Below, piece after piece: positions 33,365 to 43,753 of a stretch of 64,000 nt of DNA; the stretch's first letter is position 1; the number at the start of each line of letters is the position of its first letter. A model generated the notes under the pieces. That model worked only from the letters and a program-made list of their open reading frames with translations, did not search any database and was not told where the DNA came from. The stretch covers positions 124,001 to 188,000 of the forward strand of contig NZ_CANLOB010000005.1 in NCBI RefSeq assembly GCF_947492815.1, given 5' to 3'. The position numbers and the translations under genes were made by a program. Source of the stretch: an uncultured Dokdonia sp. (GTDB taxonomy: Bacteria; Bacteroidota; Bacteroidia; Flavobacteriales; Flavobacteriaceae).

Positions 33365-35485
33365 ATGGCAATTTTAAATAAGATAAGACAACGATCACTA
33401 TTTTTAATTCTAATCATTGCATTGGCACTTTTTTCTTTTGTGCTTGCTGATTTGTTTAAAAATGCAGGATCAGATTCCTCAAAACAGAATCGTATAGCGA
33501 CAATTAATGGAGAGGATGTAGATAGAAAAGATTTCGATCTAAAAGTGGAGCAACAAGTACGTCGTTTAGGCCCTTCAGGTACAACGACAAGAGCTGTTAA
33601 CTCTGTATGGGATCAAGAAGTAAACCGCATGGTTTTGGAGGAGCAGTATGAAGAATTAGATATTCGTATTGGAAAAGACCGCCTAGCAGAGCTTCTTAAA
33701 AATTCATTACAGAACAATCCAACATTTCAAGATGCAGATGGTTTCTTTAGTGAAGCTAAAATGCAAGAATATATTGCTTTGCAAAAAAGTAGTCAAAATT
33801 CAGATGGTTATAGACAATGGGTTGTTTTTGAAAAATCTCTTGAAGATACAGAAAAGCAAAATATATATTATAATCTAGTAAAAGCAGGATTAGGGGCTAC
33901 TCTAAAAGATGGTGAAGTTGCATACAGATTAGATGGAAATGCTGTAGATATTCAGTTTGTTCAAATTCCTTACGCTAGTATTTCAGATGAAGATATTACA
34001 GTAACTGAAGCTGAGATTAAGAATTATATCAATGAGCACAAAGACGAATATCAAACAGATGCTACACGTAACATTCGTTTTGTGAAATTTGAAGAAAAAG
34101 CAACCTTAGAAGATGAAAATGCTCTTAAGGAATCTATGAAAACATATCTTAATGATGAATTAGTGACCTATAATAGGTCAACACAAATTAACGACACACT
34201 TCCTGGATTTAGAGTTGCTGAAAATTTAACTGAATTTCTTTCTGAAAATTCTGACTTACCATATGCAGATCGTTTTAGATTTAAAAAAGATCTTGCAGGT
34301 GTTGTAAGAGATACACTTTCTACACTAGAAGAAGGAGCAATTTATGGTCCTTATAAGGATGGTCGTTATATGAGATTAGATCGTATTGTAGAGACACGCC
34401 AAATGCCTGATTCGGTACAGTCACGTCATATCTTATTATCGTACCAAGGTGCATTACGTTCTGCAGAAACTCGTACTGAAGAAGAAGCAAAGAAACTTGC
34501 AGATAGTATCCTTAGCGTAATAAAACGAGATAAAAGCTCTTTCGATGCATTGGCAGCTGAGTATTCATCTGATTCATCAAATAAAAGCACAGGTGGTGAT
34601 TTAGGTTTTCAAAACCCTAATTTATTTGCAGTAGAATTTAGAGATTATATCGTAGATAATCCAAAAGGATCTATGGATGTTGTAAAAACAGATTTTGGAT
34701 ACCATATTATAGAGGTTACAGAGCAAAAGAATTTTCAAAAAGCGCTTAAAATTGCTAGTATAGCTAAAGAAATTGTTCCTTCAGATCAAACAATATCTGA
34801 TGTCTATACCGAAACACAAAAATTTGAAGTAGCTGTTGGAGATGGAGATTTTGAAGCAGTTGCCAAAGAAGGTAATTACACAGTTCGTCCTGTAAATAAT
34901 ATAGGAAGAATGGATGAGAATCTTCCAGGACAAGGATCGCAACGTTCAATTGTACAGTGGGCTTTTGAAGAAGATGCAGAAAATGGAGATGTTAAACGTT
35001 TCCAAGTAAATGATGGGTATATCGTAGCTCAAATTACACGTAAGGTAGAAAAAGGAGTAAAACGTGCTGAAGATGTATCAGCAAGTGTATTACCTATTAT
35101 ACGTAAGCAAAAGAAAGCTGAACAAATTAAAGGAAAGATTACTGGAACAACGTTAGATGCTATCGCACAAAGTCAAGGTCAAACAGTAAAAACTTCAGGA
35201 GCACTCAATATGAATAGTCCTAATATTGCAGGAGCAGGAGATGAGCCTAAAGTAGTAGGTGTCGCTTTTGGACTTAAAGAAGGTGATGTTTCAGAACCTA
35301 TCGAAGGAGAAAGAGGTGTCTATGTTATTAAAGTAACAAAAAAGACAGAAGCACCAGTATTAGAAAACTATGGTACATATGCTGCACAGCAAACTCAAAA
35401 AGCAAGAAATGGCGTGACTACAAAGGTAGTTGCAGCATTAAAAGAAGCAGCAGATATCGAAGATTATAGAGGTGTATTCTATTAA
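33365..35485 (+). CDS. ppiD: Peptidyl-prolyl isomerase / periplasmic chaperone, PpiD-like
   Basis: 706 residues. One N-terminal membrane span (SLFLILIIALALFSFVLADL) anchors it in the inner membrane. A SurA-N-like chaperone region (40-200) carries ATINGEDVDRKDFDLKV. The parvulin PPIC domain begins at SRHILLSYQG (near 355) and contains FDALAAEYSSDSS, GGDLGF and TDFGYHIIEV. A second, diverged parvulin-like module follows at the C-terminus. It folds newly exported outer membrane proteins. Followed by a strong terminator, so it closes the coaX operon. Confidence 0.92.
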   Translation: MAILNKIRQRSLFLILIIALALFSFVLADLFKNAGSDSSKQNRIATINGEDVDRKDFDLKVEQQVRRLGPSGTTTRAVNSVWDQEVNRMVLEEQYEELDIRIGKDRLAELLKNSLQNNPTFQDADGFFSEAKMQEYIALQKSSQNSDGYRQWVVFEKSLEDTEKQNIYYNLVKAGLGATLKDGEVAYRLDGNAVDIQFVQIPYASISDEDITVTEAEIKNYINEHKDEYQTDATRNIRFVKFEEKATLEDENALKESMKTYLNDELVTYNRSTQINDTLPGFRVAENLTEFLSENSDLPYADRFRFKKDLAGVVRDTLSTLEEGAIYGPYKDGRYMRLDRIVETRQMPDSVQSRHILLSYQGALRSAETRTEEEAKKLADSILSVIKRDKSSFDALAAEYSSDSSNKSTGGDLGFQNPNLFAVEFRDYIVDNPKGSMDVVKTDFGYHIIEVTEQKNFQKALKIASIAKEIVPSDQTISDVYTETQKFEVAVGDGDFEAVAKEGNYTVRPVNNIGRMDENLPGQGSQRSIVQWAFEEDAENGDVKRFQVNDGYIVAQITRKVEKGVKRAEDVSASVLPIIRKQKKAEQIKGKITGTTLDAIAQSQGQTVKTSGALNMNSPNIAGAGDEPKVVGVAFGLKEGDVSEPIEGERGVYVIKVTKKTEAPVLENYGTYAAQQTQKARNGVTTKVVAALKEAADIEDYRGVFY

Positions 35486-35507
35486 TAGTATGCCATTGTA
35501 GTATAAA

Positions 35508-35536
35508 AAAAGGATCGCATTTGCGATCCTTTTTTA
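35508..35536 (+). terminator. Terminator after ppiD
   Basis: AGGATCGCA (35511-35519) and TGCGATCCT (35522-35530) followed by six T, preceded by an A-run; probably bidirectional with the convergent kinase gene. Confidence 0.88.
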
Positions 35537-35593
35537 TGTCATGTATGTTTTGAAACAACAAACGTTATGCGATGTTTTGAAATTAAATGAGCA

Positions 35594-36502
35594 TTAAAGA
35601 ACCATCTCTGAAAATGGAATGATAGTAGTATATCCTTTTTCTTTAAAATAATTCATTTCTTGAGAGGTGCCAACCACAAGTATAAAGTCTCCTCCCCAAC
35701 CTCCTAAGCTTTTAATAGCTTTAGGGTAGTCCGGAAATAGCTGGGTTTTTATAGTGGGGGTTTGGACTATTTTTGAAAGTGTTAGTTCATGATCTTTGAT
35801 GAGTGCTTCAAATTCAGATAGCATATTTTGTGATGCGATAATAGCTTCTGTAAATGTCGTAAATGCCCTGACTTGTGCTTCTCTTTCTGCTGTAGAAAGG
35901 TTTCTGTAATGAGAGATGCTATCTCTGCTATTTTGTTTCCTGTTTAAGTGAACAAAAAACAATTGATCTTTAAAACTAGGGTCAAATGTAACAGGATTTA
36001 TACTTGGGGTAACTTTATTTCGTATGTATGTTATAGGGGTGTTTGTAGTAGCACAAGCAATATCATAACCACTTCCGCCAAATGTTTTTTTAAGTAGTTC
36101 GTATGGATTCACTTGTGCCCATTGTGCAATATTAGTAATCAGGGTAGAAGAAGAGCCTAATCCCCAATTTCTTGGAAATTCTAAAGTGCTTACAGCCTTA
36201 TATCCTTCTGTAGTTTGTAAAAAATTAGAGTTTAATTCTTGTGCTGCGATAAGAATTTCATATAGTTTCTGTGTAATAGGATCATTAGAATGTATTGTAT
36301 TCTTTATAGGCAGGTTAATTTCTGTCTTAAACCATAAAGAGGTGTCGTGTAAAACACTTTCCCATACTAATGTTGTAGTATCTGTTTTCGTGATAGAAAG
36401 TGATTGTCCCTTTTTTGTAGGAATAGCAAGCGCCATGGCGTTATCTAAAATAAGATACTCAGCAGTAATAAGTAATTTTCCGTGACTATAAAAAGAGGGC
36501 AT
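35594..36502 (-). CDS. GYDIA family GHMP kinase (mevalonate pathway)
   Basis: 302 residues. GHMP fold: N-terminal SHGKLLITAEYLILDNAMAL, phosphate loop WGLGSSSTLITNIAQWA near 113-130, and the GSGYDIACA signature (about 143-151) that names this Bacteroidetes subgroup. A C-terminal GGWGGDF forms motif 3. It likely phosphorylates mevalonate or phosphomevalonate. Its start abuts the stop of the HMG-CoA reductase gene (36503), so the two are one operon for isoprenoid precursor supply. Confidence 0.9.
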   Translation of the reverse strand: MPSFYSHGKLLITAEYLILDNAMALAIPTKKGQSLSITKTDTTTLVWESVLHDTSLWFKTEINLPIKNTIHSNDPITQKLYEILIAAQELNSNFLQTTEGYKAVSTLEFPRNWGLGSSSTLITNIAQWAQVNPYELLKKTFGGSGYDIACATTNTPITYIRNKVTPSINPVTFDPSFKDQLFFVHLNRKQNSRDSISHYRNLSTAEREAQVRAFTTFTEAIIASQNMLSEFEALIKDHELTLSKIVQTPTIKTQLFPDYPKAIKSLGGWGGDFILVVGTSQEMNYFKEKGYTTIIPFSEMVL

Positions 36503-37810
36503 TTACGATTTTATTTTTTCTATAAAACGTACCACTGCGCTATGTGTGACAGGGTGTGTTTTAAAATGAGTAATTGCTTGTTCTTTTTCAGAAGGAGAAG
36601 CTTCAAACTGATTTAGGATATTCATTAGGTGCATTTTCATATGCCCTTGTTGTATTCCTGTAGTGGTAAGTGATTTTACAGCAGCAAAATTTTGAGCAAG
36701 TCCCGCTACTGCAATGATCTGCATTAACTCTTTGGCATTAGGTTGTTGTAATAATTCAAAACACCATTTTACAAGTGGATGCAGTTTTGTAAGCCCACCC
36801 ACGGTACCTAATGCTAATGGAATATCAATCCAAAATCGAAACATACCATCTTCTATACTTACATGAGTAAGACTTTTATATACTCCATCTTTAGAAGCAT
36901 AGGCATGTATTCCTGCTTCAATAGCTCTAAAATCATTACCTGTCGCTAAAACAACGGCATCTATACCATTCATAATACCTTTATTATGCGTTACAGCACG
37001 ATAAGGTTCTATTTCTGCAATAGCGATAGCTTGCGCAAATTTAGCCGCAAATTCGTCTCCTTCAATTCCCTTTTCTGTAAGAGCCTCTACAGGACAGCTT
37101 ACTTCGGCTCTTACGATACAATCAGGTACATAGTTTGATAAAATGCTCATAATAATGCTGAGTTCGCTTTCGCGAAAGCGTATATCAGCATCAAACCCAT
37201 TTTTAAATGTTTGTGCAAATTGCTCTAAGCAGCTATTAATAAAATTAGCGCCCATAGCATCTAAGGTTTCAAAAGTGCAGTGTAATTGATAGTAATTAGC
37301 TAAAGCAGCTGTTTTATCTACTAATTCAATAGTTTTTATACCGCCTCCTCTTTTTTTCATATTTGCCGTAATAGGCTTGGCTTCTTCAAGAAGTGTAGGG
37401 TGTATTTCGTTAAAAAAAGCTTGTAAATGATCTATATTGCCAGTGTACATAAAATGTACCTGACCAACCTTAGTAGTACCTAGAACAGTAGTTTTAAACC
37501 CTCCACGCTCTTCCCAGAACTTAGCTGCTTTACTTGCGGCAGCTACCACAGAACTTTCTTCAATGGCCATCGGGATGGTGTAATATGTACCGTTTATTAA
37601 AAAATTAGGCGCAACACCTAATGGTAAGTAATAGTTGGTTACTGTATTTTCTATGAATTCATCATGTAACTGTTGTAGCTTTTGGTCTGAATTCCAGTAT
37701 GTTCTAAGTAATTGGCTTGCGGTCTCTTTGTTAGAAAAATAAGTTTGTGTTAACCAATTAATCTTTTCTATTTTAGAGAGTTTTGAAAAACCTGATATTT
37801 TTTGGGTCAT
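36503..37810 (-). CDS. mvaA: Hydroxymethylglutaryl-CoA reductase, class II type
   Basis: 435 residues. The family blocks are present: PLGVAPNFLINGTYYTIPMA with Glu of AIEESSVVAAAS, NKGIMNGIDAVVLATGNDFRA, and SLTHVSIEDGMFRFWIDIPLALGTVGGLT. Class II enzymes are typical of bacteria and here likely work in the synthetic direction to mevalonate because a mevalonate-type kinase follows. The iterated palindrome is embedded as FRES (37167-37180) without breaking the frame. Confidence 0.92.
   Translation of the reverse strand: MTQKISGFSKLSKIEKINWLTQTYFSNKETASQLLRTYWNSDQKLQQLHDEFIENTVTNYYLPLGVAPNFLINGTYYTIPMAIEESSVVAAASKAAKFWEERGGFKTTVLGTTKVGQVHFMYTGNIDHLQAFFNEIHPTLLEEAKPITANMKKRGGGIKTIELVDKTAALANYYQLHCTFETLDAMGANFINSCLEQFAQTFKNGFDADIRFRESELSIIMSILSNYVPDCIVRAEVSCPVEALTEKGIEGDEFAAKFAQAIAIAEIEPYRAVTHNKGIMNGIDAVVLATGNDFRAIEAGIHAYASKDGVYKSLTHVSIEDGMFRFWIDIPLALGTVGGLTKLHPLVKWCFELLQQPNAKELMQIIAVAGLAQNFAAVKSLTTTGIQQGHMKMHLMNILNQFEASPSEKEQAITHFKTHPVTHSAVVRFIEKIKS
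37167..37180. repeat. Iterated palindrome GCTTTCGCGAAAGC, copy 9
   Basis: Perfect copy inside the HMG-CoA reductase gene, read as FRES, right flank GTATAT. Confidence 0.9.
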
Positions 37811-37986
37811 TCTATATGGTTTGTAGTCACTACAAAGATAGGTAGAAAGTTGATAAAGAACTTTTAGGTATTATTTTTGATGATTGCTATTTCTTAACAT
37901 TTTGATAGTATTTAACACCAAATAGCAGGTTTTCTGGTCTTTTTTTAGTAAAATTGGAAAACCTTTATTAAAATCTTACGATTTTT

Positions 37987-40182
37987 ATGCGAATCACTAC
38001 TTTTATGATTGCCTGTTTTCTTTTGGCAACCCCCATCATTACAGCTCAAGACAAGTCTATTACCATTGAAGATATATGGAGAAATAATACCTTTATAACT
38101 GAGCGTTTACAAGCATTACATTCTTTAGAAAACGGAAAAGAATATGCAGTTCAAAATTTTGACAACGCTACACGTGTAGCATCTGTTGATGTATACAATT
38201 ACGAAAGTGGTGAGAAAGTACGTACAGCGGTAAGCACAGCAGAAATAGAAGGTCTTGATGACTTTATAGGATATGAATTTAGTCCTGATGAACAAAAAGT
38301 ATTACTCTCTACACAGATTAAATCTATTTTTAGAAGATCTAAACTAGGAGAGTATTATGTGTATGATTTGCTTTCGCGAAAGCTTACCAAAGTATCTGAC
38401 GATCTTATTCAGGAACCTACATTTTCTCCAGATGGAACTAAAATAGCCTATGGAAAAAATAATAACCTATATGTTTTTGATATAGATAGAAACGAAACAA
38501 ATCAATTTACATTTGACGGAAAGAAAAATAGTATCATAAACGGAATTACTGACTGGGTATACGAAGAAGAATTTGGTTTTGTTCGTGCATTCGATTGGAG
38601 TGCAGATGGAAAACGTATCGCTTACATCCGTTTTGATGAAACCAATGTTCCTGAATTCTCTATGGATATGTATGGTGATAAATTGTATCAAACGCAAACG
38701 GTATTTAAGTACCCTAAAGCAGGAGAAGAAAATGCAAAAGTTAGTTTGCATATTTATAGTTTAGGAGAAGCACTTACAGGAACAAATGTGGTGCAGACCA
38801 AACAAATAAGTTTTGGAAATATAGATCCTTATTATATCCCAAGAATTAAATGGTCTAAAGACGCTACTGTTCTTTCTATACAAACATTGAATAGAAATCA
38901 GAATGATTTAACACTCGTGTTTTACAATGCAAAGACAAATAAAGTTTCACAACCCCTTAGAGATAGAGATAAAGCCTATGTAGATATAACTGATAACTTA
39001 ACTTTTCTAGACGATAATAGCTTTATTTGGACGAGTGAGAAAGACGGTTGGAATCATATTTATCATTACAATAAAGACGGTTCTTTGAAAAACCAGGTAA
39101 CATCAGGTAAATGGGAAGTAACAGATTACTACGGATATGATGCTGCTTCAAATCGAATCTTTTATCAAAGTACAGAAAACGGTTCTATTAATAGAGGCGT
39201 ATATGCTATTGGTATAGATGGTAAAAATAAAACAGCATTAGCTGTAGAAGTAGGATCAAATAATGCCGATTTTAGCGCAGACTTCACCTATTTCATAAAT
39301 ACGTTTAGTGATACAACAACTCCTTGGCGTTATGCACTACATGATGCAAAAGATGGTCGATTAATTAAGACCTTAAAAGATAATGAAGCTGTAAAGACAT
39401 TATATAATGGGTATACAGTATCCCCTAAAGAGTTTTTTACATTGCCTATCAATGGAGAAGATTTAAATGGATATATGATCAAGCCTAAAAACTTTGATGT
39501 AACTAAGAAGTATCCAATGTTTATGTATCAATATTCAGGTCCCGGATCACAATCTGTAAAAAATTCGTGGAATAGTGCCAATGATATGTGGTTTCAAATG
39601 CTAGCGCAAGAGGGATATATTGTTGTATGTATTGACCCAAGAGGAACAGGATTGAAAGGAAGAGATTTTAAAAAAGTGACTCAAAAAGAATTAGGAAAAT
39701 ACGAAGTGATCGATCAGATTGCTGCCGCAGAAAAATTAGGAAAAAGAGAGTATATAGATGCAGATAGAATAGGGATTTTTGGTTGGAGTTATGGAGGGTT
39801 TATGGCTTCAAATTGTTTATTCCAAGGAGCCGATACATTTAAGATGGCTATAGCGGTTGCTCCAGTAACTTCTTGGCGTTTTTACGATACTATTTATACA
39901 GAGCGATATATGCAAACACCGCAGGTAAATCCTGACGGGTATGATCGCAACTCTCCACTAAGCCATGTACGAAAATTAAAAGGAGATCTTTTATTAGTAC
40001 ACGGTAGTGCAGATGATAATGTGCATGTGCAAAACTCTACACGACTGGTAGAAGCGCTTGTACAAGCAGATAAGCAATTTACGTACTTTAATTACCCTGA
40101 TAAAAATCATGGGATTTATGGAGGTAATACGCGTTATCACTTATATACGATGATGACCAACTTTATCAAAGAAAAATTATAA
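37987..40182 (+). CDS. Dipeptidyl-peptidase 4-like S9B serine peptidase
   Basis: 731 residues with a signal peptide ending TAQ. N-terminal beta-propeller (about 40-470, with FSPDEQKVLL, EEEFGFVRAFDWSADGKRIAYIRFDE containing the Glu pair that binds the peptide N-terminus). C-terminal alpha/beta hydrolase with GWSYGGF (Ser601), SADDNVH (Asp676 or 677) and KNHGIYG (His708). It releases X-Pro/Ala dipeptides in the periplasm. The two peptide transporters follow at once, so the products would be imported. The iterated palindrome is embedded as LSRK. Confidence 0.93.
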   Translation: MRITTFMIACFLLATPIITAQDKSITIEDIWRNNTFITERLQALHSLENGKEYAVQNFDNATRVASVDVYNYESGEKVRTAVSTAEIEGLDDFIGYEFSPDEQKVLLSTQIKSIFRRSKLGEYYVYDLLSRKLTKVSDDLIQEPTFSPDGTKIAYGKNNNLYVFDIDRNETNQFTFDGKKNSIINGITDWVYEEEFGFVRAFDWSADGKRIAYIRFDETNVPEFSMDMYGDKLYQTQTVFKYPKAGEENAKVSLHIYSLGEALTGTNVVQTKQISFGNIDPYYIPRIKWSKDATVLSIQTLNRNQNDLTLVFYNAKTNKVSQPLRDRDKAYVDITDNLTFLDDNSFIWTSEKDGWNHIYHYNKDGSLKNQVTSGKWEVTDYYGYDAASNRIFYQSTENGSINRGVYAIGIDGKNKTALAVEVGSNNADFSADFTYFINTFSDTTTPWRYALHDAKDGRLIKTLKDNEAVKTLYNGYTVSPKEFFTLPINGEDLNGYMIKPKNFDVTKKYPMFMYQYSGPGSQSVKNSWNSANDMWFQMLAQEGYIVVCIDPRGTGLKGRDFKKVTQKELGKYEVIDQIAAAEKLGKREYIDADRIGIFGWSYGGFMASNCLFQGADTFKMAIAVAPVTSWRFYDTIYTERYMQTPQVNPDGYDRNSPLSHVRKLKGDLLLVHGSADDNVHVQNSTRLVEALVQADKQFTYFNYPDKNHGIYGGNTRYHLYTMMTNFIKEKL
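38370..38383. repeat. Iterated palindrome GCTTTCGCGAAAGC, copy 10
   Basis: Perfect copy in the propeller part of the DPP4-like gene, read as LSRK. Right flank TTACC instead of GTACC. Confidence 0.9.
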
Positions 40183-40227
40183 TCAACTAACTATTATACA
40201 ACCTAATTATTAATTAATAGAAAATAT

Positions 40228-41781
40228 ATGTCAACAAAAGCAGCACACCAAAAAGAACTATTTGGACATCCAGTAGGGCTTTATGTTTTATTTTTTACAG
40301 AGATGTGGGAACGGTTCTCATATTATGGGATGAGAGGATTATTATCTTTATATATGGCTGCAGAAATTACAGGTGCTAATCCTGGTTTAGGATGGACTGA
40401 AGCAGAAGCACTAAAACTATACGGTTGGTATACAATGTTGGTGTATATTATGTCAATACCGGGAGGGTTAATAGCTGATAAACTTATTGGACAAAAAAAA
40501 TCTGTTTTAGTAGGAGCTGTTATTTTGACTTTAGGACATGCAACTCTTGCTATAGAGCAAGAATGGGCATTTTTTGTAGGTTTGATATTAATAATTCTTG
40601 GAGTAGGAATGTTAAAGCCTAATATCTCAACGATGGTAGGTGGTTTATATGGTAAGAACGATATACGAAGAGATAAAGGGTTTAGTATATTTTATATAGG
40701 GATTAATACAGGATCATTATTAGCAACGACAATTGTTGGATTAGTTGTTGCAAAATGGGGATGGCATGCAGGTTTTGGCCTTGCAGGAATAGGTATGTTA
40801 TTAGGACTTATAGTATACTTATATGGGCAGAAGTATTTAGTTCATGTAGGAAATAAGACTCCAGAAAATGAAAAGAAAGATCAAGTTGATTTAGGGAAGT
40901 TATTTGGGGATCTTATAAAATCTACAAAGCATCTAGTTATTGTCTTAATATTATTAGGACTTTCTATCTATTTTGGAGGTTTTGTTATGACAGGAGTAGA
41001 TCATTGGGGATATGTTGCATTATTTGTATTTCTTTCTTTTGTAGTTGGAATGTTAATGATGATTTTTAAAAGCCTTAGAAATCAAATTGAAAAAGATAGA
41101 TTTTTAGTAGTGTTGTTATCTTTCTTTTTAGTGATTGTTTTCTGGGGAGCATTTGAACAGGCTGGAGGATTAATGAATTTATATGCAGAAAATAAAACGA
41201 ATAGAATGCTATTTGGTTGGCAGGTGCCCACAATTTGGTTTCAAAGCCTGAATGCTGGTTTTATAATTCTTTTTGCAGTAACAGTAGCTAATTATTGGGC
41301 GAAACGTAAGCTTAAAAATAAAGAAGCATCTTCTCTCTTTAAAATGGCAACAGGAACTATAATTATGGGATTAGGCTTTGTATTCATGGTGTTTGCAGCT
41401 AGAGATTATAATGCAAATGGATCGTCTGCAATGTATTGGTTGGTGCTTGCATACTTCTTTCATACAATAGGTGAATTATCTTCATCACCAGTCTCTCTTT
41501 CATTTGTTACAAAATTGGCGCCAGTAAGATACGCGTCGTTAATGATGGGACTCTATTTTGCTTCTACAGGATTAGGTAACAAGGTTGCAGGTATATTAGG
41601 TGAAAATGCTTCAGAATATGGAGAGTATACCATATTTACTGGTATCACAATATTTACAGTGTTATTTGGTCTTGGAGTAATTGCTATTCTTAAACCTTTA
41701 AAACGTTTAACTCACGGAGCTGAAGATAAGGAAGGAACGACCAATGAAGAAGCTGAAGGGTTTGAACTAGCAGATAACTAA
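40228..41781 (+). CDS. POT/PTR2 family proton-dependent peptide transporter, copy 1
   Basis: 517 residues, about 12-14 membrane spans. The POT signatures are clear: FTEMWERFSYYGMRGLLSLY (the ExxER region in the first helix), GGLIADKLIGQK, and FSIFYIGINTGSLLATTIVG. The family imports di- and tripeptides with protons across the inner membrane. It lies 45 bases after the DPP4-like gene, 11 before a second POT gene. Confidence 0.95.
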   Translation: MSTKAAHQKELFGHPVGLYVLFFTEMWERFSYYGMRGLLSLYMAAEITGANPGLGWTEAEALKLYGWYTMLVYIMSIPGGLIADKLIGQKKSVLVGAVILTLGHATLAIEQEWAFFVGLILIILGVGMLKPNISTMVGGLYGKNDIRRDKGFSIFYIGINTGSLLATTIVGLVVAKWGWHAGFGLAGIGMLLGLIVYLYGQKYLVHVGNKTPENEKKDQVDLGKLFGDLIKSTKHLVIVLILLGLSIYFGGFVMTGVDHWGYVALFVFLSFVVGMLMMIFKSLRNQIEKDRFLVVLLSFFLVIVFWGAFEQAGGLMNLYAENKTNRMLFGWQVPTIWFQSLNAGFIILFAVTVANYWAKRKLKNKEASSLFKMATGTIIMGLGFVFMVFAARDYNANGSSAMYWLVLAYFFHTIGELSSSPVSLSFVTKLAPVRYASLMMGLYFASTGLGNKVAGILGENASEYGEYTIFTGITIFTVLFGLGVIAILKPLKRLTHGAEDKEGTTNEEAEGFELADN

Positions 41782-41792
41782 AAAACGATATT

Positions 41793-43541
41793 ATGGCGAC
41801 AAATTCTACAGATAAATTTTTTGAAAATCCTGTAATAGGGCACCCAGCAGGTCTTTTTGTGCTCTTTTTTACTGAAATGTGGGAACGTTTTTCCTACTAT
41901 GGGATGAGAGCTTTACTAGTGATGTTTTTTACGGCATCTATAATGGATGAAGGTTGGGGTTGGCCGAGAGAACATGCTTTTGCTATATTTGGCACATATA
42001 CTTCTTTAGTGTATTTATCAACCTTATTAGGAGGATATTTTGCGGATAAGAAAATAGGGTATCGATGGGCAGTTGTTGTTGGTGCATTATTAATGACTCT
42101 TGGACATGCTGCAATGGCCCTAGAAACACCATTCTTTATTTATACAGGACTTACGCTATTAGTATTTGGAAGTGGCTTTTTTAAGCCGAATATGACCTCT
42201 ATTATTTCAGAAATGTATAAGCATAGACCAGAAAAAAAAGATGGTGCGTATACCATTTTCTATATGGGTGTAAATGCAGGGGCCTTTTTAGGAATTCTTT
42301 TATGTGGTTATTTTGGAGAGCAAGTTGGTTGGAGATGGGGATTTGGATTAGCAGGTATTTTTATGCTTTTCGGATTACTACAATTTTGGTTTGCTCAAGA
42401 TATTTTTGGTAACATAGGATTAAAACCGGCCAAAAAAGAAGAAGTCGTTTTAGAAGAAGGAGAAGACACACAATTGAATCCTTTTACAAAATTTGAACTC
42501 GTATTAATAGCAGTCGCATCAGTAATAGGGCTTTCTTGGATTCTAAATGACCCTGTTAGTAAAATATCTGAAGGGAAGTATAATCTGTTTGATTTTGAGC
42601 TTTTTGGATTAAGTGGGGCTAATTTTATGATATTATTTGCATTAGTCTTGTTTATTCTTCTTTTGGTTATTAGAATCCCTAAATATGCTAAAATAACAAG
42701 AGATAGAATGCTTGCCGTAGTGTTCTTTGCATTTGTCACGATTTTCTTTTGGGCAATATTTGAACAAGCACCAAGTTCTCTTACCATTTTCGCAAGAGAT
42801 TATACTGATCGTATTTTAGAAGGGAGTGCTGGATTGACTTTTAAAATTGTAGATGCGCTTATTACTATTATTCCACTTGTAGTAATTACGTGGGTGTTAA
42901 TTAAGCTATTCTCAAAAACATTTAAAAAATATTCTTTATCAAATATCATATTGGCATTAAGTTTTGTGATCATTTGGGCACTTGCACTCTATAGATTGTT
43001 TGATAAGTTTAACCAAGATATTGCAGAAATTGATGCGTCTTGGTTTGGAATTTTAAATTCATTATTTATTATAACCTTAGCGCCATTGTTTTCAAAGTGG
43101 TGGGAAAGTAAATACAATCCTAATGCAAATATGAAGTATGCTATTGGGATGGTGCTTTTAGGTATAGGAATGGCCTGTGTGGCTATTGGAGCATCAGATA
43201 TACCAGTAGGTGCTAGAACAGCTTCAGTAAGTATGATCTGGCTAGTGCTAGTATATTTATTTCATACGATGGGAGAGCTTTGTATATCTCCAGTAGCACT
43301 TTCATATGTCAGTAAACTTGTTCCAGGAAGAATGATTGCAATGATGTTTGGAATCTGGTACCTTGCTGTCGCTATCGGGATGAAATTAGCTGGTGTATTT
43401 GGAGAAGCATCAGAATCTATTGCAAAAACAGAAGGACTGAGTTATTTTTTCTGGCTTCTTACGGCAGTTGCAGTAGGGTTAGGTATTCTATCTGCGATAT
43501 TATATCCAGTGATAAAGAAATTAATGCACGGCGTTAAATAA
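41793..43541 (+). CDS. POT/PTR2 family proton-dependent peptide transporter, copy 2
   Basis: 582 residues. It repeats the first copy's landmarks (FTEMWERFSYYGMRALLVMF, YTIFYMGVNAGAFLGILLCG) but has a longer central loop (about 210-250), with KKEEVVLEEGEDTQ. Divergence from copy 1 suggests a different peptide preference. Eleven bases after it, ended by the terminator at 43563. Confidence 0.95.
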   Translation: MATNSTDKFFENPVIGHPAGLFVLFFTEMWERFSYYGMRALLVMFFTASIMDEGWGWPREHAFAIFGTYTSLVYLSTLLGGYFADKKIGYRWAVVVGALLMTLGHAAMALETPFFIYTGLTLLVFGSGFFKPNMTSIISEMYKHRPEKKDGAYTIFYMGVNAGAFLGILLCGYFGEQVGWRWGFGLAGIFMLFGLLQFWFAQDIFGNIGLKPAKKEEVVLEEGEDTQLNPFTKFELVLIAVASVIGLSWILNDPVSKISEGKYNLFDFELFGLSGANFMILFALVLFILLLVIRIPKYAKITRDRMLAVVFFAFVTIFFWAIFEQAPSSLTIFARDYTDRILEGSAGLTFKIVDALITIIPLVVITWVLIKLFSKTFKKYSLSNIILALSFVIIWALALYRLFDKFNQDIAEIDASWFGILNSLFIITLAPLFSKWWESKYNPNANMKYAIGMVLLGIGMACVAIGASDIPVGARTASVSMIWLVLVYLFHTMGELCISPVALSYVSKLVPGRMIAMMFGIWYLAVAIGMKLAGVFGEASESIAKTEGLSYFFWLLTAVAVGLGILSAILYPVIKKLMHGVK

Positions 43542-43562
43542 AATTCATACGATTATAAACAC

Positions 43563-43592
43563 AAAAACGTTCCTTATCTTGGAACGTTTTTT
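43563..43592 (+). terminator. Terminator after the POT transporters
   Basis: AAAACGTTCC (43564-43573) with GGAACGTTTT (43581-43590), loop of 7, then T-run. Confidence 0.88.
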
Positions 43593-43675
43593 GTTTGTAA
43601 GGGATTAGAAAAGAATTAGACATAAATAGATGAAGATGATGTCTGAGGTATACTAATTGTATTGATGCAGTATAC

Positions 43676-43689
43676 GCTTTCGCGAAAGC
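43676..43689. repeat. Iterated palindrome GCTTTCGCGAAAGC, copy 11 (longest dyad)
   Basis: Intergenic copy in which the symmetry extends to a perfect 24-bp palindrome (43671-43694) with TATAC on the left and GTATA on the right. Confidence 0.92.
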
Positions 43690-43753
43690 GTATAAAAGGA
43701 CAACACATTCATTAAGACCCTCTGTCTTCATTAAGATGTAAACTTAAAAATAG

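Noticed and set aside
43534..43731. 65-codon minus-strand frame over a terminator and palindrome
   Set aside because: Made of repeat and terminator sequence between genes.
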